64,000 nt of DNA from Cinclus cinclus (taxonomy: Eukaryota > Chordata > Aves > Passeriformes > Cinclidae): positions 186,001 to 250,000 of the forward strand of contig NW_026912147.1 of assembly GCF_963662255.1 (NCBI RefSeq), given 5' to 3'. Positions 23,444 to 37,233 of the stretch are shown here, piece by piece. The notes beneath the pieces are model-generated. The model did not search any database, was not told the DNA's origin, and saw only the letters and a program-made list of their open reading frames with translations. The position numbers and the translations under genes are program-made. Positions within the stretch are counted from its first letter, which is position 1; every line of letters begins with the position of its first letter.

Positions 23444-24822
23444 TCCACGGCATACCTCTTGCACAGCGAGAGGTGGCCGGCGAGGAATACTTGCTGGCTT
23501 AAGTCGTTCCATGCTCAAGGCATTCATCGGAGCAACACCATGGGGGAAAAGAGGGGGGAACATTGCAGGACAAATTTCTATGCTGGAACATGATTGTCTG
23601 CGAGACAGCTCTCCGCAGCGCTAGTATTTGGCCAGGCTGAAATCAGCGCCACGGGAAGCCAATCTGACAAGCGGAGTGCAACGAGCGCGGCGATATGGGG
23701 CCACTTGGCAGGTGGCCGAAGAAAGACGGCTGCCCCGCGAATGGGGTGCCAGAAGGCAAGTTTCAGCAGGGCGTTGCGGGCGAGCTTAATGTGTAGCCGC
23801 AGTTGTTCTAGGCGAGATTGTAGCCGAGAAGCTTTCCGTCTCCATTCACGAGACAAGAAAAGCAGAACGCAATGGTCTAGAGGGTTGAGAAGAAAAGTGC
23901 TCGTAGCGAGCTCGTTGCGGCAGAAGCGAAAGCCAGGAGCAGCGTGCTCGCTGCGAGAAGTAGACGGCGCTTCGCCTCCTTGGGAAGGAAATCGCGTCTG
24001 GGCACGAACGGCAGCCAGCGAAGCTTCAGAACAGCAGGCTGTTCTGCTCAGCGTACGAGCCTGAAGTGAGTGGCAAGGGCTAAGGGGACAGTCCCAAGGC
24101 ATCTAGCTTTCCTGCTAGCAATGCCATTTCTACCCTGCTGTGGAAAACATTGTCCTTTGCCCTTCTGCTCCGAGAGGCAGAGAGCACCTCGGCAGACGCA
24201 GTGCAGAGGGAAAGGACACAGTATCCGAGGGAGCGTGACGCCACTTAGGCGGGCAAAGCAGAAAGGTGCCGCCCGGCACTGGCTTTGACTCCCTGAGCTT
24301 CCTTGCTAGGACAGCAGCTGCCGAAAGCTGGCAACTAGGCTGCCAGAGTGCAGAATGTCGGCGGTCTGGCACGCCTGCTTGCCGAAAGCCAGGATCAGCG
24401 AGACAGCGTGCTAGGCTCTGTTTCACAGCACCTTGGAGAACACGGCCTTGAAGAATGCCGTCTCTGTTCCGCAAAAGCTCTGCCACAGTGAAGCTGGAAG
24501 AAGCAGCCTGTGGCCACGGGCAGAGCTGGTCAACAGCTGCGCCTAACTTTCCCAAGCTGCGAGAGCATTCTCAGCCGAGTTCTGCTTTGACAGAGCTATT
24601 GCTGAACTTTTGCAGTCCCGGAGGCTGCTGAAACCAAGGCTGTGTTCTGCCTCTTCATTCTTGCCTTCCTGTGCTCCAGCGAGAAGTGAAGCTCTGGCAC
24701 GGCATTCAGCTTTGCCGCCTCTCTGCACGGAAAGCACTAGACCGAACTAGTGTGCTTCGTGCATGCTCTCTCCTCGCTTTTATGGTCACTGCTCTGCTTT
24801 TTGCTTGGCAGCGTTCAAAGGG
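23444..24822 (+). repeat. Unit 17, class B-M3-T3
   Basis: Carries the rare G1002 (at 24,445), with C1051 and A645/C650. Precedes the A93/T177 unit, as unit 45 does. Confidence 0.97.
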
Positions 24823-26201
24823 TCCACGGCATACCTCTTGCAGAGCGAGAGGTGGCCGGCGAGGAATACTTGCTGGCTTAAGTCGTTCCATGCTCAAGGC
24901 ATTCATCGGAGCAAAACCATGGGGGAAAAGAGGGGGGAACATTGCAGGACAAATTTCTATGCTGGAACATGATTGTCTGCGAGACAGCTCTCCGCAGCTC
25001 TAGTATTTGGCCAGGCTGAAATCAGCGCCACGGGAAGCCAATCTGACAAGCGGAGTGCAACGAGCGCGGCGATATGGGGCCACTTGGCAGGTGGCCGAAG
25101 AAAGACGGCCGCCCCGCGAATGGGGTGCCAGAAGGCAAGTTTCAGCAGGGCGTTGCGGGCGAGCTTAATGTGTAGCCGCAGTTGTTCTAGGCGAGATTGT
25201 AGCCGAGAAGCTTTCCGTCTCCATTCACGAGACAAGAAAAGCAGAACGCAATGGTCTAGAGGGTTGAGAAGAAAAGTGCTCGTAGCGAGCTCGTTGCGGC
25301 AGAAGCGAAAGCCAGGAGCAGCGTGCTCGCTGCGAGAAGTAGACGGCGCTTCGCCTCCTTGGGAAGGAAATCGCGTCTGGGCACGAACGGCAGCCAGCGA
25401 AGCTTCAGAACAGCAGGCTGTTCTGCTCAGCGTACGAGCCTGAAGTGAGTGGCAAGGGCTAAGGGGACAGTCCCAAGGCATCTAGCTTTCCTGCTAGCAA
25501 TGCCATTTCTACCCTGCTGTGGAAAACATTGTCCTTTGCCCTTCTGCTCCGAGAGGCAGAGAGCACCTCGGCAGACGCAGTGCAGAGGGAAAGGACACAG
25601 TATCCGAGGGAGCGTGACGCCACTTAGGCGGGCAAAGCAGAAAGGTGCCGCCCGGCACTGGCTTTGACTCCCTGAGCTTCCTTGCTAGGACAGCAGCTGC
25701 CGAAAGCTGGCAACTAGGCTGCCAGAGTGCAGAATGTAGGCGGTCTGGCACGCCTGCTTGCCGAAAGCCAGGATCAGCGAGACAGCGTGCTAGGCTCTGT
25801 TTCACAGCACCTTGGAGAACACGCCCTTGAAGAATGCCGTCTCTGTTCCGCAAAAGCTCTGCCACAGTGAAGGTGGAAGAAGCAGCCTGTGGCCACGGGC
25901 AGAGCTGGTCAACAGCTGCGCCTAACTTTCCCAAGCTGCGAGAGCATTCTCAGCCGAGTTCTGCTTTGACAGAGCTATTGCTGAACTTTTGCAGTCCCGG
26001 AGGCTGCTGAAACCAAGGCTGTGTTCTGCCTCTTCATTCTTGCCTTCCTGTGCTCCAGCGAGAAGTGAAGCTCTGGCACGGCATTCAGCTTTGCCGCCTC
26101 TCTGCACGGAAAGCACTAGACCGAACTAGTGTGCTTCGTGCATGCTCTCTCCTCGCTTTTATGGTCACTGCTCTGCTTTTTGCTTGGCAGCGTTCCAAGG
26201 G
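24823..26201 (+). repeat. Unit 18, class B-M3-T3
   Basis: Carries A93, T177 and C288 on a B background, a combination shared only with units 27 and 46. Confidence 0.97.
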
Positions 26202-27580
26202 TCCACGGCATACCTCTTGCAGAGCGAGAGGTGGCCGGCGAGGAATACTTGCTGGCTTAAGTCGTTCCATGCTCAAGGCATTCATCGGAGCAACACCATG
26301 GGGGAAAAGAGGGGGGAACATTGCAGGACAAATTTCTATGCTGGAACATGATTGTCTGCGAGACAGCTCTCCGCAGCGCTAGTATTTGGCCAGGCTGAAA
26401 TCAGCGCCACGGGAAGCCAATCTGACAAGCGGAGTGCAACGAGCGCGGCGATATGGGGCCACTTGGCAGGTGGCCGAAGAAAGACGGCTGCCCCGCGAAT
26501 GGGGTGCCAGAAGGCAAGTTTCAGCAGGGCGTTGCGGGCGAGCTTAATGTGTAGCCGCAGTTGTTCTAGGCGAGATTGTAGCCGAGAAGCTTTCCGTCTC
26601 CATTCACGAGACAAGAAAAGCAGAACGCAATGGTCTAGAGGGTTGAGAAGAAAAGTGCTCGTAGCGAGCTCGTTGCGGCAGAAGCGAAAGCCAGGAGCAG
26701 CGTGCTCGCTGCGAGAAGTAGACGGCGCTTCGCCTCCTTGGGAAGGCAATGGCGTCTGGGCACGAACGGCAGCCAGCGAAGCTTCAGAACAGCAGGCTGT
26801 TCTGCTCAGCGTACGAGCCTGAAGTGAGTGGCAAGGGCTAAGGGGACAGTCCCAAGGCATCTAGCTTTCCTGCTAGCAATGCCATTTCTACCCTGCTGTG
26901 GAAAACATTGTCCTTTGCCCTTCTGCTCCGAGAGGCAGAGAGCACCTCGGCAGACGCAGTGCAGAGGGAAAGGACACAGTATCCGAGGGAGCGTGACGCC
27001 ACTTAGGCGGGCAAAGCAGAAAGGTGCCGCCCGGCACTGGCTTTGACTCCCTGAGCTTCCTTGCTAGGACAGCAGCTGCCGAAAGCTGGCAACTAGGCTG
27101 TCAGAGTGCAGAATGTAGGCGGTCTGGCACGCCTGCTTGCCGAAAGCCAGGATCAGCGAGACAGCGTGCTAGGCTCTGTTTCACAGCACCTTGGAGAACA
27201 CGCCCTTGAAGAATGCCGTCTCTGTTCCGCAAAAGCTCTGCCACAGTGAAGGTGGAAGAAGCAGCCTGTGGCCACGGGCAGAGCTGGTCAACAGCTGCGC
27301 CTAACTTTCCCAAGCTGCGAGAGCATTCTCAGCCGAGTTCTGCTTTGACAGAGCTATTGCTGAACTTTTGCAGCCCCGGAGGCTGCTGAAACCAAGGCTG
27401 TGTTCTGCCTCTTCATTCTTGCCTTCCTGTGCTCCAGCGAGAAGTGAAGCTCTGGCACGGCATTCAGCTTTGCCGCCTCTCTGCACGGAAAGCACTAGAC
27501 CGAACTAGTGTGCTTCGTGCATGCTCTCTCCTCGCTTTTATGGTCACTGCTCTGCTTTTTGCTTGGCAGCGTTCAAAGGG
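26202..27580 (+). repeat. Unit 19, class B-M3-T2
   Basis: Carries C546, A645/C650 and T900. Its first two blocks match those of unit 28. Confidence 0.97.
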
Positions 27581-28959
27581 TCCACGGCATACCTCTTGCA
27601 GAGCGAGAGGTGGCCGGCGAGGAATACTTGCTGGCTTAAGTCGTTCCATGCTCAAGGCATTCATCGGAGCAACACCATGGGGGAAAAGAGGGGGGAACAT
27701 TGCAGGACAAATTTCTATGCTGGAACATGATTGTCTGCGAGACAGCTCTCCGCAGCGCTAGTATTTGGCCAGGCTGAAATCAGCGCCAATGGAAGCCAAT
27801 CTGACAAGCGGACTACAACGAGCGCGGCGATATGGGGCCACTTGGCAGGTGGCCGAAGAAAGACGGCCGCCCCGCGAATGTGGTGCCAGAAGGCAAGTTT
27901 CAGCAGGGCGTTGCGGGCGAGCTTAATGTGTAGCCGCAGTTGTTCTAGGCGAGATTGTAGCCGAGAAGCTTTCCGTCTCCATTCACGAGACAAGAAAAGC
28001 AGAACGCAATGGTCTAGAGGGTTGAGAAGAAAAGTGCTCGTAGCGAGCTCGTTGCGGCAGAAGCGAAAGCCAGGAGCAGCGTGCTCGCTGCGAGAAGTAG
28101 ACGGCGCTTCGCCTCCTTGGGAAGGAAATCGCGTCTGGGCACGAACGGCAGCCAGCGAAGCTTCAGAACAGCAGGCTGTTCTGCTCAGCGTACGAGCCTG
28201 AAGTGAGTGGCAAGGGCTAAGGGGTCAGTCCCAAGGCATCTAGCTTTCCTGCTAGCAATGCCATTTCTACCCTGCTGTGGAAAACATTGTCCTCTGCCCT
28301 TCTGCTCCGAGAGGCAGAGAGCACCTCGGCAGACGCAGTGCAGAGGGAAAGGACACAGTATCCGAGGGAGCGTGACGCCACTTAGGCGGGCAAAGCAGAA
28401 AGGTGCCGCCCGGCACTGGCTTTGACTCCCTGAGCTTCCTTGCTAGGACAGCAGCTGCCGAAAGCTGGCAACTAGGCTGCCAGAGTGCAGAATGTAGGTG
28501 GTCTGGCACGCCTGCTTGCCGAAAGCCAGGATCAGCGAGACAGCGTGCTAGGCTCTGTTTCACAGCACCTTGGAGAACACGCCCTTGAAGAATGCCGTCT
28601 CTGTTCCGCAAAAGCTCTGCCACAGTGAAGCTGGAAGAAGCAGCCTGTGGCCACGGGCAGAGCTGGTCAACAGCTGCGCCTAACTTTCCCAAGCTGCGAG
28701 AGCATTCTCAGCCGAGTTCTGCTTTGACAGAGCTAGTGCTGAACTTTTGCAGTCCCGGAGGCTGCTGAAACCAAGGCTGTGTTCTGCCTCTTCATTCTTG
28801 CCTTCCTGTGCTCCAGCGAGAAGTGAAGCTCTGGCACGGCATTCAGCTTTGCCGCCTCTCTGCACGGAAAGCACTAGACAGAACTAGTGTGCTTCGTGCA
28901 TGCTCTCTCCTCGCTTTTATGGTCACTGCTCTGCTTTTTGCTTGGCAGCGTTCAAAGGG
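27581..28959 (+). repeat. Unit 20, class A1-M2-T4 with A1300
   Basis: Has T645/C650, seen otherwise only in units 2 and 6. Units 20-21 correspond to units 30-31, ten units on. Confidence 0.97.
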
Positions 28960-30338
28960 TCCACGGCATACCTCTTGCAGAGCGAGAGGTGGCCGGCGAG
29001 GAATACTTGCTGGCTTAAGTCGTTCCATGCTCAAGGCATTCATCGGAGCAACACCATGGGGGAAAAGAGGGGGGAATATTGCAGGACAAATTTCTATGCT
29101 GGAACATGATTGTCTGCGAGACAGCTCTCCGCAGCGCTAGTATTTGGCCAGGCTGAAATCAGCGCCACGGGAAGCCAATCTGACAAGCGGAGTGCAACGA
29201 GCGCGGCGATATGGGGCCACTTGGCAGGTGGCCGAAGAAAGACGGCTGCCCCGCGAATGGGGTGCCAGAAGGCAAGTTTCAGCAGGGCGTTGCGGGCGAG
29301 CTTAATGTGTAGCCGCAGTTGTTCTAGGCGAGATTGTAGCCGAGAAGCTTTCCGTCTCCATTCACGAGACAAGAAAAGCAGAACGCAATGGTCTAGAGGG
29401 TTGAGAAGAAAAGTGCTCGTAGCGAGCTCGTTGCGGCAGAAGCGAAAGCCAGGAGCAGCGTGCTCGCTGCGAGAAGTAGACGGCGCTTCGCCTCCTTGGG
29501 AAGGCAATGGCGTCTGGGCACGAACGGCAGCCAGCGAAGCTTCAGAACAGCAGGCTGTTCTGCTCAGCGTACGAGCCTGAAGTGAGTGGCAAGGGCTAAG
29601 GGGTCAGTTCCAAGGCATCTAGCTTTCCTGCTAGCAATGCCATTTCTACCCTGCTGTGGAAAACATTGTCCTCTGCCCTTCTCCTCCGAGAGGCAGAGAG
29701 CACTTCGGCAGACGCAGTGCAGAGGGAAAGGACACATTATCCGAGGGAGCGTGACGCCGCTTAGGCGGGCAAAGCAGAAAGGTGCCGCCCGGCACTGGCT
29801 TTGACTCCCTGAGCTTCCTTGCTAGGACAGCAGCTGCCGAAAGCTGGCAACTAGGCTGCCAGAGTGCAGAATGTCGGCGGTCTGGCACGCCTGCTTGCCG
29901 AAAGCCAGGATCAGCGAGACAGCGTGCTAGGCTCTGTTTCACAGCACCTTGGAGAACACGCCCTTGAAGAATGCCGTCTCTGTTCCGCAAAAGCTCTGCC
30001 ACAGTGAAGGTGGAAGAAGCAGCCTGTGGCCACGGGCAGAGCTGGTCAACAGCTGCGCCTAACTTTCCCAAGCTGCGAGAGCATTCTCAGCCGAGTTCTG
30101 CTTTGACAGAGCTATTGCTGAACTTTTGCAGCCCCGGAGGCTGCTGAAACCAAGGCTGTGTTCTGCCTCTTCATTCTTGCCTTCCTGTGCTCCAGCGAGA
30201 AGTGAAGCTCTGGCACGGCATTCAGCTTTGCCGCCTCTCTGCACGGAAAGCACTAGACCGAACTAGTGTGCTTCGTGCATGCTCTCTCCTCGCTTTTATG
30301 GTCACTGCTCTGCTTTTTGCTTGGCAGCGTTCCAAGGG
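28960..30338 (+). repeat. Unit 21, class B-M1-T2
   Basis: Carries C546 and T118. M1 unit, five after unit 16; T990 and C1374 distinguish it from unit 31. Confidence 0.97.
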
Positions 30339-31717
30339 TCCACGGCATACCTCTTGCACAGCGAGAGGTGGCCGGCGAGGAATACTTGCTGGCTTAAGTC
30401 GTTCCATGCTCAAGGCATTCATCGGAGCAACACCATGGGGGAAAAGAGGGGGGAACATTGCAGGACAAATTTCTATGCTGGAACATGATTGTCTGCGAGA
30501 CAGCTCTCCGCAGCGCTAGTATTTGGCCAGGCTGAAATCAGCGCCAATGGAAGCCAATCTGACAAGCGGACTACAACGAGCGCGGCGATATGGGGCCACT
30601 TGGCAGGTGGCCGAAGAAAGACGGCTGCCCCGCGAATGTGGTGCCAGAAGGCAAGTTTCAGCAGGGCGTTGCGGGCGAGCTTAATGTGTAGCCGCAGTTG
30701 TTCTAGGCGAGATTGTAGCCGAGAAGCTTTCCGTCTCCATTCACGAGACAAGAAAAGCAGAACGCAATGGTCTAGAGGGTTGAGAAGAAAAGTGCTCGTA
30801 GCGAGCTCGTTGCGGCAGAAGCGAAAGCCAGGAGCAGCGTGCTCGCTGCGAGAAGTAGACGGCGCTTCGCCTCCTTGGGAAGGAAATCGCGTCTGGGCAC
30901 GAACGGCAGCCAGCGAAGCTTCAGAACAGCAGGCTGTTCTGCTCAGCGTACGAGCCTGAAGTGAGTGGCAAGGGCTAAGGGGTCAGTTCCAAGGCATCTA
31001 GCTTTCCTGCTAGCAATGCCATTTCTACCCTGCTGTGGAAAACATTGTCCTCTGCCCTTCTGCTCCGAGAGGCAGAGAGCACCTCGGCAGACGCAGTGCA
31101 GAGGGAAAGGACACAGTATCCGAGGGAGCGTGACGCCACTTAGGCGGGCAAAGCAGAAAGGTGCCGCCCGGCACTGGCTTTGACTCCCTGAGCTTCCTTG
31201 CTAGGACAGCAGCTGCCGAAAGCTGGCAACTAGGCTGTCAGAGTGCAGAATGTAGGCGGTCTGGCACGCCTGCTTGCCGAAAGCCAGGATCAGCGAGACA
31301 GCGTGCTAGGCTCTGTTTCACAGCACCTTGGAGAACACGCCCTTGAAGAATGCCGTCTCTGTTCCGCAAAAGCTCTGCCACAGTGAAGGTGGAAGAAGCA
31401 GCCTGTGGCCACGGGCAGAGCTGGTCAACAGCTGCGCCTAACTTTCCCAAGCTGCGAGAGCATTCTCAGCCGAGTTCTGCTTTGACAGAGCTATTGCTGA
31501 ACTTTTGCAGTCCCGGAGGCTGCTGAAACCAAGGCTGTGTTCTGCCTCTTCATTCTTGCCTTCCTGTGCTCCAGCGAGAAGTGAAGCTCTGGCACGGCAT
31601 TCAGCTTTGCCGCCTCTCTGCACGGAAAGCACTAGACCGAACTAGTGTGCTTCGTGCATGCTCTCTCCTCGCTTTTATGGTCACTGCTCTGCTTTTTGCT
31701 TGGCAGCGTTCAAAGGG
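30339..31717 (+). repeat. Unit 22, class A1-M2-T3
   Basis: The only AT-type unit with T288, so a switch between haplotypes lies between 235 and 301 of the unit. Also carries T900. Confidence 0.97.
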
Positions 31718-33096
31718 TCCACGGCATACCTCTTGCAGAGCGAGAGGTGGCCGGCGAGGAATACTTGCTGGCTTAAGTCGTTCCATGCTCAAGGCATTCA
31801 TCGGAGCAACACCATGGGGGAAAAGAGGGGGGAACATTGCAGGACAAATTTCTATGCTGGAACATGATTGTCTGCGAGACAGCTCTCCGCAGCGCTAGTA
31901 TTTGGCCAGGCTGAAATCAGCGCCACGGGAAGCCAATCTGACAAGCGGAGTGCAACGAGCGCGGCGATATGGGGCCACTTGGCAGGTGGCCGAAGAAAGA
32001 CGGCTGCCCCGCGAATGGGGTGCCAGAAGGCAAGTTTCAGCAGGGCGTTGCGGGCGAGCTTAATGTGTAGCCGCAGTTGTTCTAGGCGAGATTGTAGCCG
32101 AGAAGCTTTCCGTCTCCATTCACGAGACAAGAAAAGCAGAACGCAATGGTCTAGAGGGTTGAGAAGAAAAGTGCTCGTAGCGAGCTCGTTGCGGCAGAAG
32201 CGAAAGCCAGGAGCAGCGTGCTCGCTGCGAGAAGTAGACGGCGCTTCGCCTCCTTGGGAAGGAAATCGCGTCTGGGCACGAACGGCAGCCAGCGAAGCTT
32301 CAGAACAGCAGGCTGTTCTGCTCAGCGTACGAGCCTGAAGTGAGTGGCAAGGGCTAAGGGGTCAGTTCCAAGGCATCTAGCTTTCCTGCTAGCAATGCCA
32401 TTTCTACCCTGCTGTGGAAAACATTGTCCTTTGCCCTTCTGCTCCGAGAGGCAGAGAGCACCTCGGCAGACGCAGTGCAGAGGGAAAGGACACAGTATCC
32501 GAGGGAGCGTGACGCCACTTAGGCGGGCAAAGCAGAAAGGTGCCGCCCGGCACTGGCTTTGACTCCCTGAGCTTCCTTGCTAGGACAGCAGCTGCCGAAA
32601 GCTGGCAACTAGGCTGCCAGAGTGCAGAATGTAGGTGGTCTGGCACGCCTGCTTGCCGAAAGCCAGGATCAGCGAGACAGCGTGCTAGGCTCTGTTTCAC
32701 AGCACCTTGGAGAACACGCCCTTGAAGAATGCCGTCTCTGTTCCGCAAAAGCTCTGCCACAGTGAAGGTGGAAGAAGCAGCCTGTGGCCACGGGCAGAGC
32801 TGGTCAACAGCTGCGCCTAACTTTCCCAAGCTGCGAGAGCATTCTCAGCCGAGTTCTGCTTTGACAGAGCTAGTGCTGAACTTTTGCAGTCCCGGAGGCT
32901 GCTGAAACCAAGGCTGTGTTCTGCCTCTTCATTCTTGCCTTCCTGTGCTCCAGCGAGAAGTGAAGCTCTGGAACGGCATTCAGCTTTGCCGCCTCTCTGC
33001 ACGGAAAGCACTAGACCGAACTAGTGTGCTTCGTGCATGCTCTCTCCTCGCTTTTATGGTCACTGCTCTGCTTTTTGCTTGGCAGCGTTCAAAGGG
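31718..33096 (+). repeat. Unit 23, class B-M3-T4 with A1255
   Basis: Has T645/T650 with T714. Units 23-24 resemble units 32-33, nine units on. Confidence 0.97.
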
Positions 33097-34475
33097 TCCA
33101 CGGCATACCTCTTGCAGAGCGAGAGGTGGCCGGCGAGGAATACTTGCTGGCTTAAGTCGTTCCATGCTCAAGGCATTCATCGGAGCAACACCATGGGGGA
33201 AAAGAGGGGGGAACATTGCAGGACAAATTTCTATGCTGGAACATGATTGTCTGCGAGACAGCTCTCCGCAGCGCTAGTATTTGGCCAGGCTGAAATCAGC
33301 GCCAATGGAAGCCAATCTGACAAGCGGAGTACAACGAGCGCGGCGATATGGGGCCACTTGGCAGGTGGCCGAAGAAAGACGGCCGCCCCGCGAATGGGGT
33401 GCCAGAAGGCAAGTTTCAGCAGGGCGTTGCGGGCGAGCTTAATGTGTAGCCGCAGTTGTTCTAGGCGAGATTGTAGCCGAGAAGCTTTCCGTCTCCATTC
33501 ACGAGACAAGAAAAGCAGAACGCAATGGTCTAGAGGGTTGAGAAGAAAAGTGCTCGTAGCGAGCTCGTTGCGGCAGAAGCGAAAGCCAGGAGCAGCGTGC
33601 TCGCTGCGAGAAGTAGACGGCGCTTCGCCTCCTTGGGAAGGAAATGGCGTCTGGGCACGAACGGCAGCCAGCGAAGCTTCAGAACAGCAGGCTGTTCTGC
33701 TCAGCGTACGAGCCTGAAGTGAGTGGCAAGGGCTAAGGGGACAGTCCCAAGGCATCTAGCTTTCCTGCTAGCAATGCCATTTCTACCCTGCTGTGGAAAA
33801 CATTGTCCTTTGCCCTTCTGCTCCGAGAGGCAGAGAGCACCTCGGCAGACGCAGTGCAGAGGGAAAGGACACAGTATCCGAGGGAGCGTGACGCCACTTA
33901 GGCGGGCAAAGCAGAAAGGTGCCGCCCGGCACTGGCTTTGACTCCCTGAGCTTCCTTGCTAGGACAGCAGCTGCCGAAAGCTGGCAACTAGGCTGCCAGA
34001 GTGCAGAATGTCGGCGGTCTGGCACGCCTGCTTGCCGAAAGCCAGGATCAGCGAGACAGCGTGCTAGGCTCTGTTTCACAGCACCTTGGAGAACACGCCC
34101 TTGAAGAATGCCGTCTCTGTTCCGCAAAAGCTCTGCCACAGTGAAGGTGGAAGAAGCAGCCTGTGGCCACGGGCAGAGCTGGTCAACAGCTGCGCCTAAC
34201 TTTCCCAAGCTGCGAGAGCATTCTCAGCCGAGTTCTGCTTTGACAGAGCTATTGCTGAACTTTTGCAGTCCCGGAGGCTGCTGAAACCAAGGCTGTGTTC
34301 TGCCTCTTCATTCTTGCCTTCCTGTGCTCCAGCGAGAAGTGAAGCTCTGGCACGGCATTCAGCTTTGCCGCCTCTCTGCACGGAAAGCACTAGACCGAAC
34401 TAGTGTGCTTCGTGCATGCTCTCTCCTCGCTTTTATGGTCACTGCTCTGCTTTTTGCTTGGCAGCGTTCAAAGGG
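33097..34475 (+). repeat. Unit 24, class A2-M3-T3
   Basis: Has the G233/A235 variant, followed by A645/C650 and M3. Resembles unit 33. Confidence 0.97.
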
Positions 34476-35854
34476 TCCACGGCATACCTCTTGCAGAGCG
34501 AGAGGTGGCCGGCGAGGAATACTTGCTGGCTTAAGTCGTTCCATGCTCAAGGCATTCATCGGAGCAACACCATGGGGGAAAAGAGGGGGGAACATTGCAG
34601 GACAAATTTCTATGCTGGAACATGATTGTCTGCGAGACAGCTCTCCGCAGCGCTAGTATTTGGCCAGGCTGAAATCAGCGCCACGGGAAGCCAATCTGAC
34701 AAGCGGAGTGCAACGAGCGCGGCGATATGGGGCCACTTGGCAGGTGGCCGAAGAAAGACGGCTGCCCCGCGAATGGGGTGCCAGAAGGCAAGTTTCAGCA
34801 GGGCGTTGCGGGCGAGCTTAATGTGTAGCCGCAGTTGTTCTAGGCGAGATTGTAGCCGAGAAGCTTTCCGTCTCCATTCACGAGACAAGAAAAGCAGAAC
34901 GCAATGGTCTAGAGGGTTGAGAAGAAAAGTGCTCGTAGCGAGCTCGTTGCGGCAGAAGCGAAAGCCAGGAGCAGCGTGCTCGCTGCGAGAAGTAGACGGC
35001 GCTTCGCCTCCTTGGGAAGGAAATGGCGTCTGGGCACGAACGGCAGCCAGCGAAGCTTCAGAACAGCAGGCTGTTCTGCTCAGCGTACGAGCCTGAAGTG
35101 AGTGGCAAGGGCTAAGGGGACAGTCCCAAGGCATCTAGCTTTCCTGCTAGCAATGCCATTTCTACCCTGCTGTGGAAAACATTGTCCTTTGCCCTTCTGC
35201 TCCGAGAGGCAGAGAGCACCTCGGCAGACGCAGTGCAGAGGGAAAGGACACAGTATCCGAGGGAGCGTGACGCCACTTAGGCGGGCAAAGCAGAAAGGTG
35301 CCGCCCGGCACTGGCTTTGACTCCCTGAGCTTCCTTGCTAGGACAGCAGCTGCCGAAAGCTGGCAACTAGGCTGCCAGAGTGCAGAATGTCGGCGGTCTG
35401 GCACGCCTGCTTGCCGAAAGCCAGGATCAGCGAGACAGCGTGCTAGGCTCTGTTTCACAGCACCTTGGAGAACACGCCCTTGAAGAATGCCGTCTCTGTT
35501 CCGCAAAAGCTCTGCCACAGTGAAGGTGGAAGAAGCAGCCTGTGGCCACGGGCAGAGCTGGTCAACAGCTGCGCCTAACTTTCCCAAGCTGCGAGAGCAT
35601 TCTCAGCCGAGTTCTGCTTTGACAGAGCTATTGCTGAACTTTTGCAGTCCCGGAGGCTGCTGAAACCAAGGCTGTGTTCTGCCTCTTCATTCTTGCCTTC
35701 CTGTGCTCCAGCGAGAAGTGAAGCTCTGGCACGGCATTCAGCTTTGCCGCCTCTCTGCACGGAAAGCACTAGACCGAACTAGTGTGCTTCGTGCATGCTC
35801 TCTCCTCGCTTTTATGGTCACTGCTCTGCTTTTTGCTTGGCAGCGTTCAAAGGG
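34476..35854 (+). repeat. Unit 25, class B-M3-T3
   Basis: Carries A645/C650. Differs from unit 36 only at position 21 among the markers read. Confidence 0.97.
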
Positions 35855-37233
35855 TCCACGGCATACCTCTTGCACAGCGAGAGGTGGCCGGCGAGGAATA
35901 CTTGCTGGCTTAAGTCGTTCCATGCTCAAGGCATTCATCGGAGCAACACCATGGGGGAAAAGAGGGGGGAACATTGCAGGACAAATTTCTATGCTGGAAC
36001 ATGATTGTCTGCGAGACAGCTCTCCGCAGCGCTAGTATTTGGCCAGGCTGAAATCAGCGCCACGGGAAGCCAATCTGACAAGCGGAGTGCAACGAGCGCG
36101 GCGATATGGGGCCACTTGGCAGGTGGCCGAAGAAAGACGGCTGCCCCGCGAATGGGGTGCCAGAAGGCAAGTTTCAGCAGGGCGTTGCGGGCGAGCTTAA
36201 TGTGTAGCCGCAGTTGTTCTAGGCGAGATTGTAGCCGAGAAGCTTTCCGTCTCCATTCACGAGACAAGAAAAGCAGAACGCAATGGTCTAGAGGGTTGAG
36301 AAGAAAAGTGCTCGTAGCGAGCTCGTTGCGGCAGAAGCGAAAGCCAGGAGCAGCGTGCTCGCTGCGAGAAGTAGACGGCGCTTCGCCTCCTTGGGAAGGC
36401 AATGGCGTCTGGGCACGAACGGCAGCCAGCGAAGCTTCAGAACAGCAGGCTGTTCTGCTCAGCGTACGAGCCTGAAGTGAGTGGCAAGGGCTAAGGGGTC
36501 AGTTCCAAGGCATCTAGCTTTCCTGCTAGCAATGCCATTTCTACCCTGCTGTGGAAAACATTGTCCTCTGCCCTTCTCCTCCGAGAGGCAGAGAGCACTT
36601 CGGCAGACGCAGTGCAGAGGGAAAGGACACATTATCCGAGGGAGCGTGACGCCGCTTAGGCGGGCAAAGCAGAAAGGTGCCGCCCGGCACTGGCTTTGAC
36701 TCCCTGAGCTTCCTTGCTAGGACAGCAGCTGCCGAAAGCTGGCAACTAGGCTGCCAGAGCGCAGAATGTCGGCGGTCTGGCACGCCTGCTTGCCGAAAGC
36801 CAGGATCAGCGAGACAGCGTGCTAGGCTCTGTTTCACAGCACCCTGGAGAACACGCCCTTGAAGAATGCCGTCTCTGTTCCGCAAAAGCTCTGCCACAGT
36901 GAAGGTGGAAGAAGCAGCCTGTGGCCACGGGCAGAGCTGGTCAACAGCTGCGCCTAACTTTCCCAAGCTGCGAGAGCATTCTCAGCCGAGTTCTGCTTTG
37001 ACAGAGCTATTGCTGAACTTTTGCAGCCCCGGAGGCTGCTGAAACCAAGGCTGTGTTCTGCCTCTTCATTCTTGCCTTCCTGTGCTCCAGCGAGAAGTGA
37101 AGCTCTGGCACGGCATTCAGCTTTGCCGCCTCTCTGCACGGAAAGCACTAGAACGAACTAGTGTGCTTCGTGCATGCTCTCTCCTCGCTTTTATGGTCAC
37201 TGCTCTGCTTTTTGCTTGGCAGCGTTCCAAGGG
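35855..37233 (+). repeat. Unit 26, class B-M1-T2
   Basis: Carries C546. Private changes at 36,760 (T to C) and 37,153 (C to A); otherwise matches unit 37 at the markers read. Confidence 0.97.
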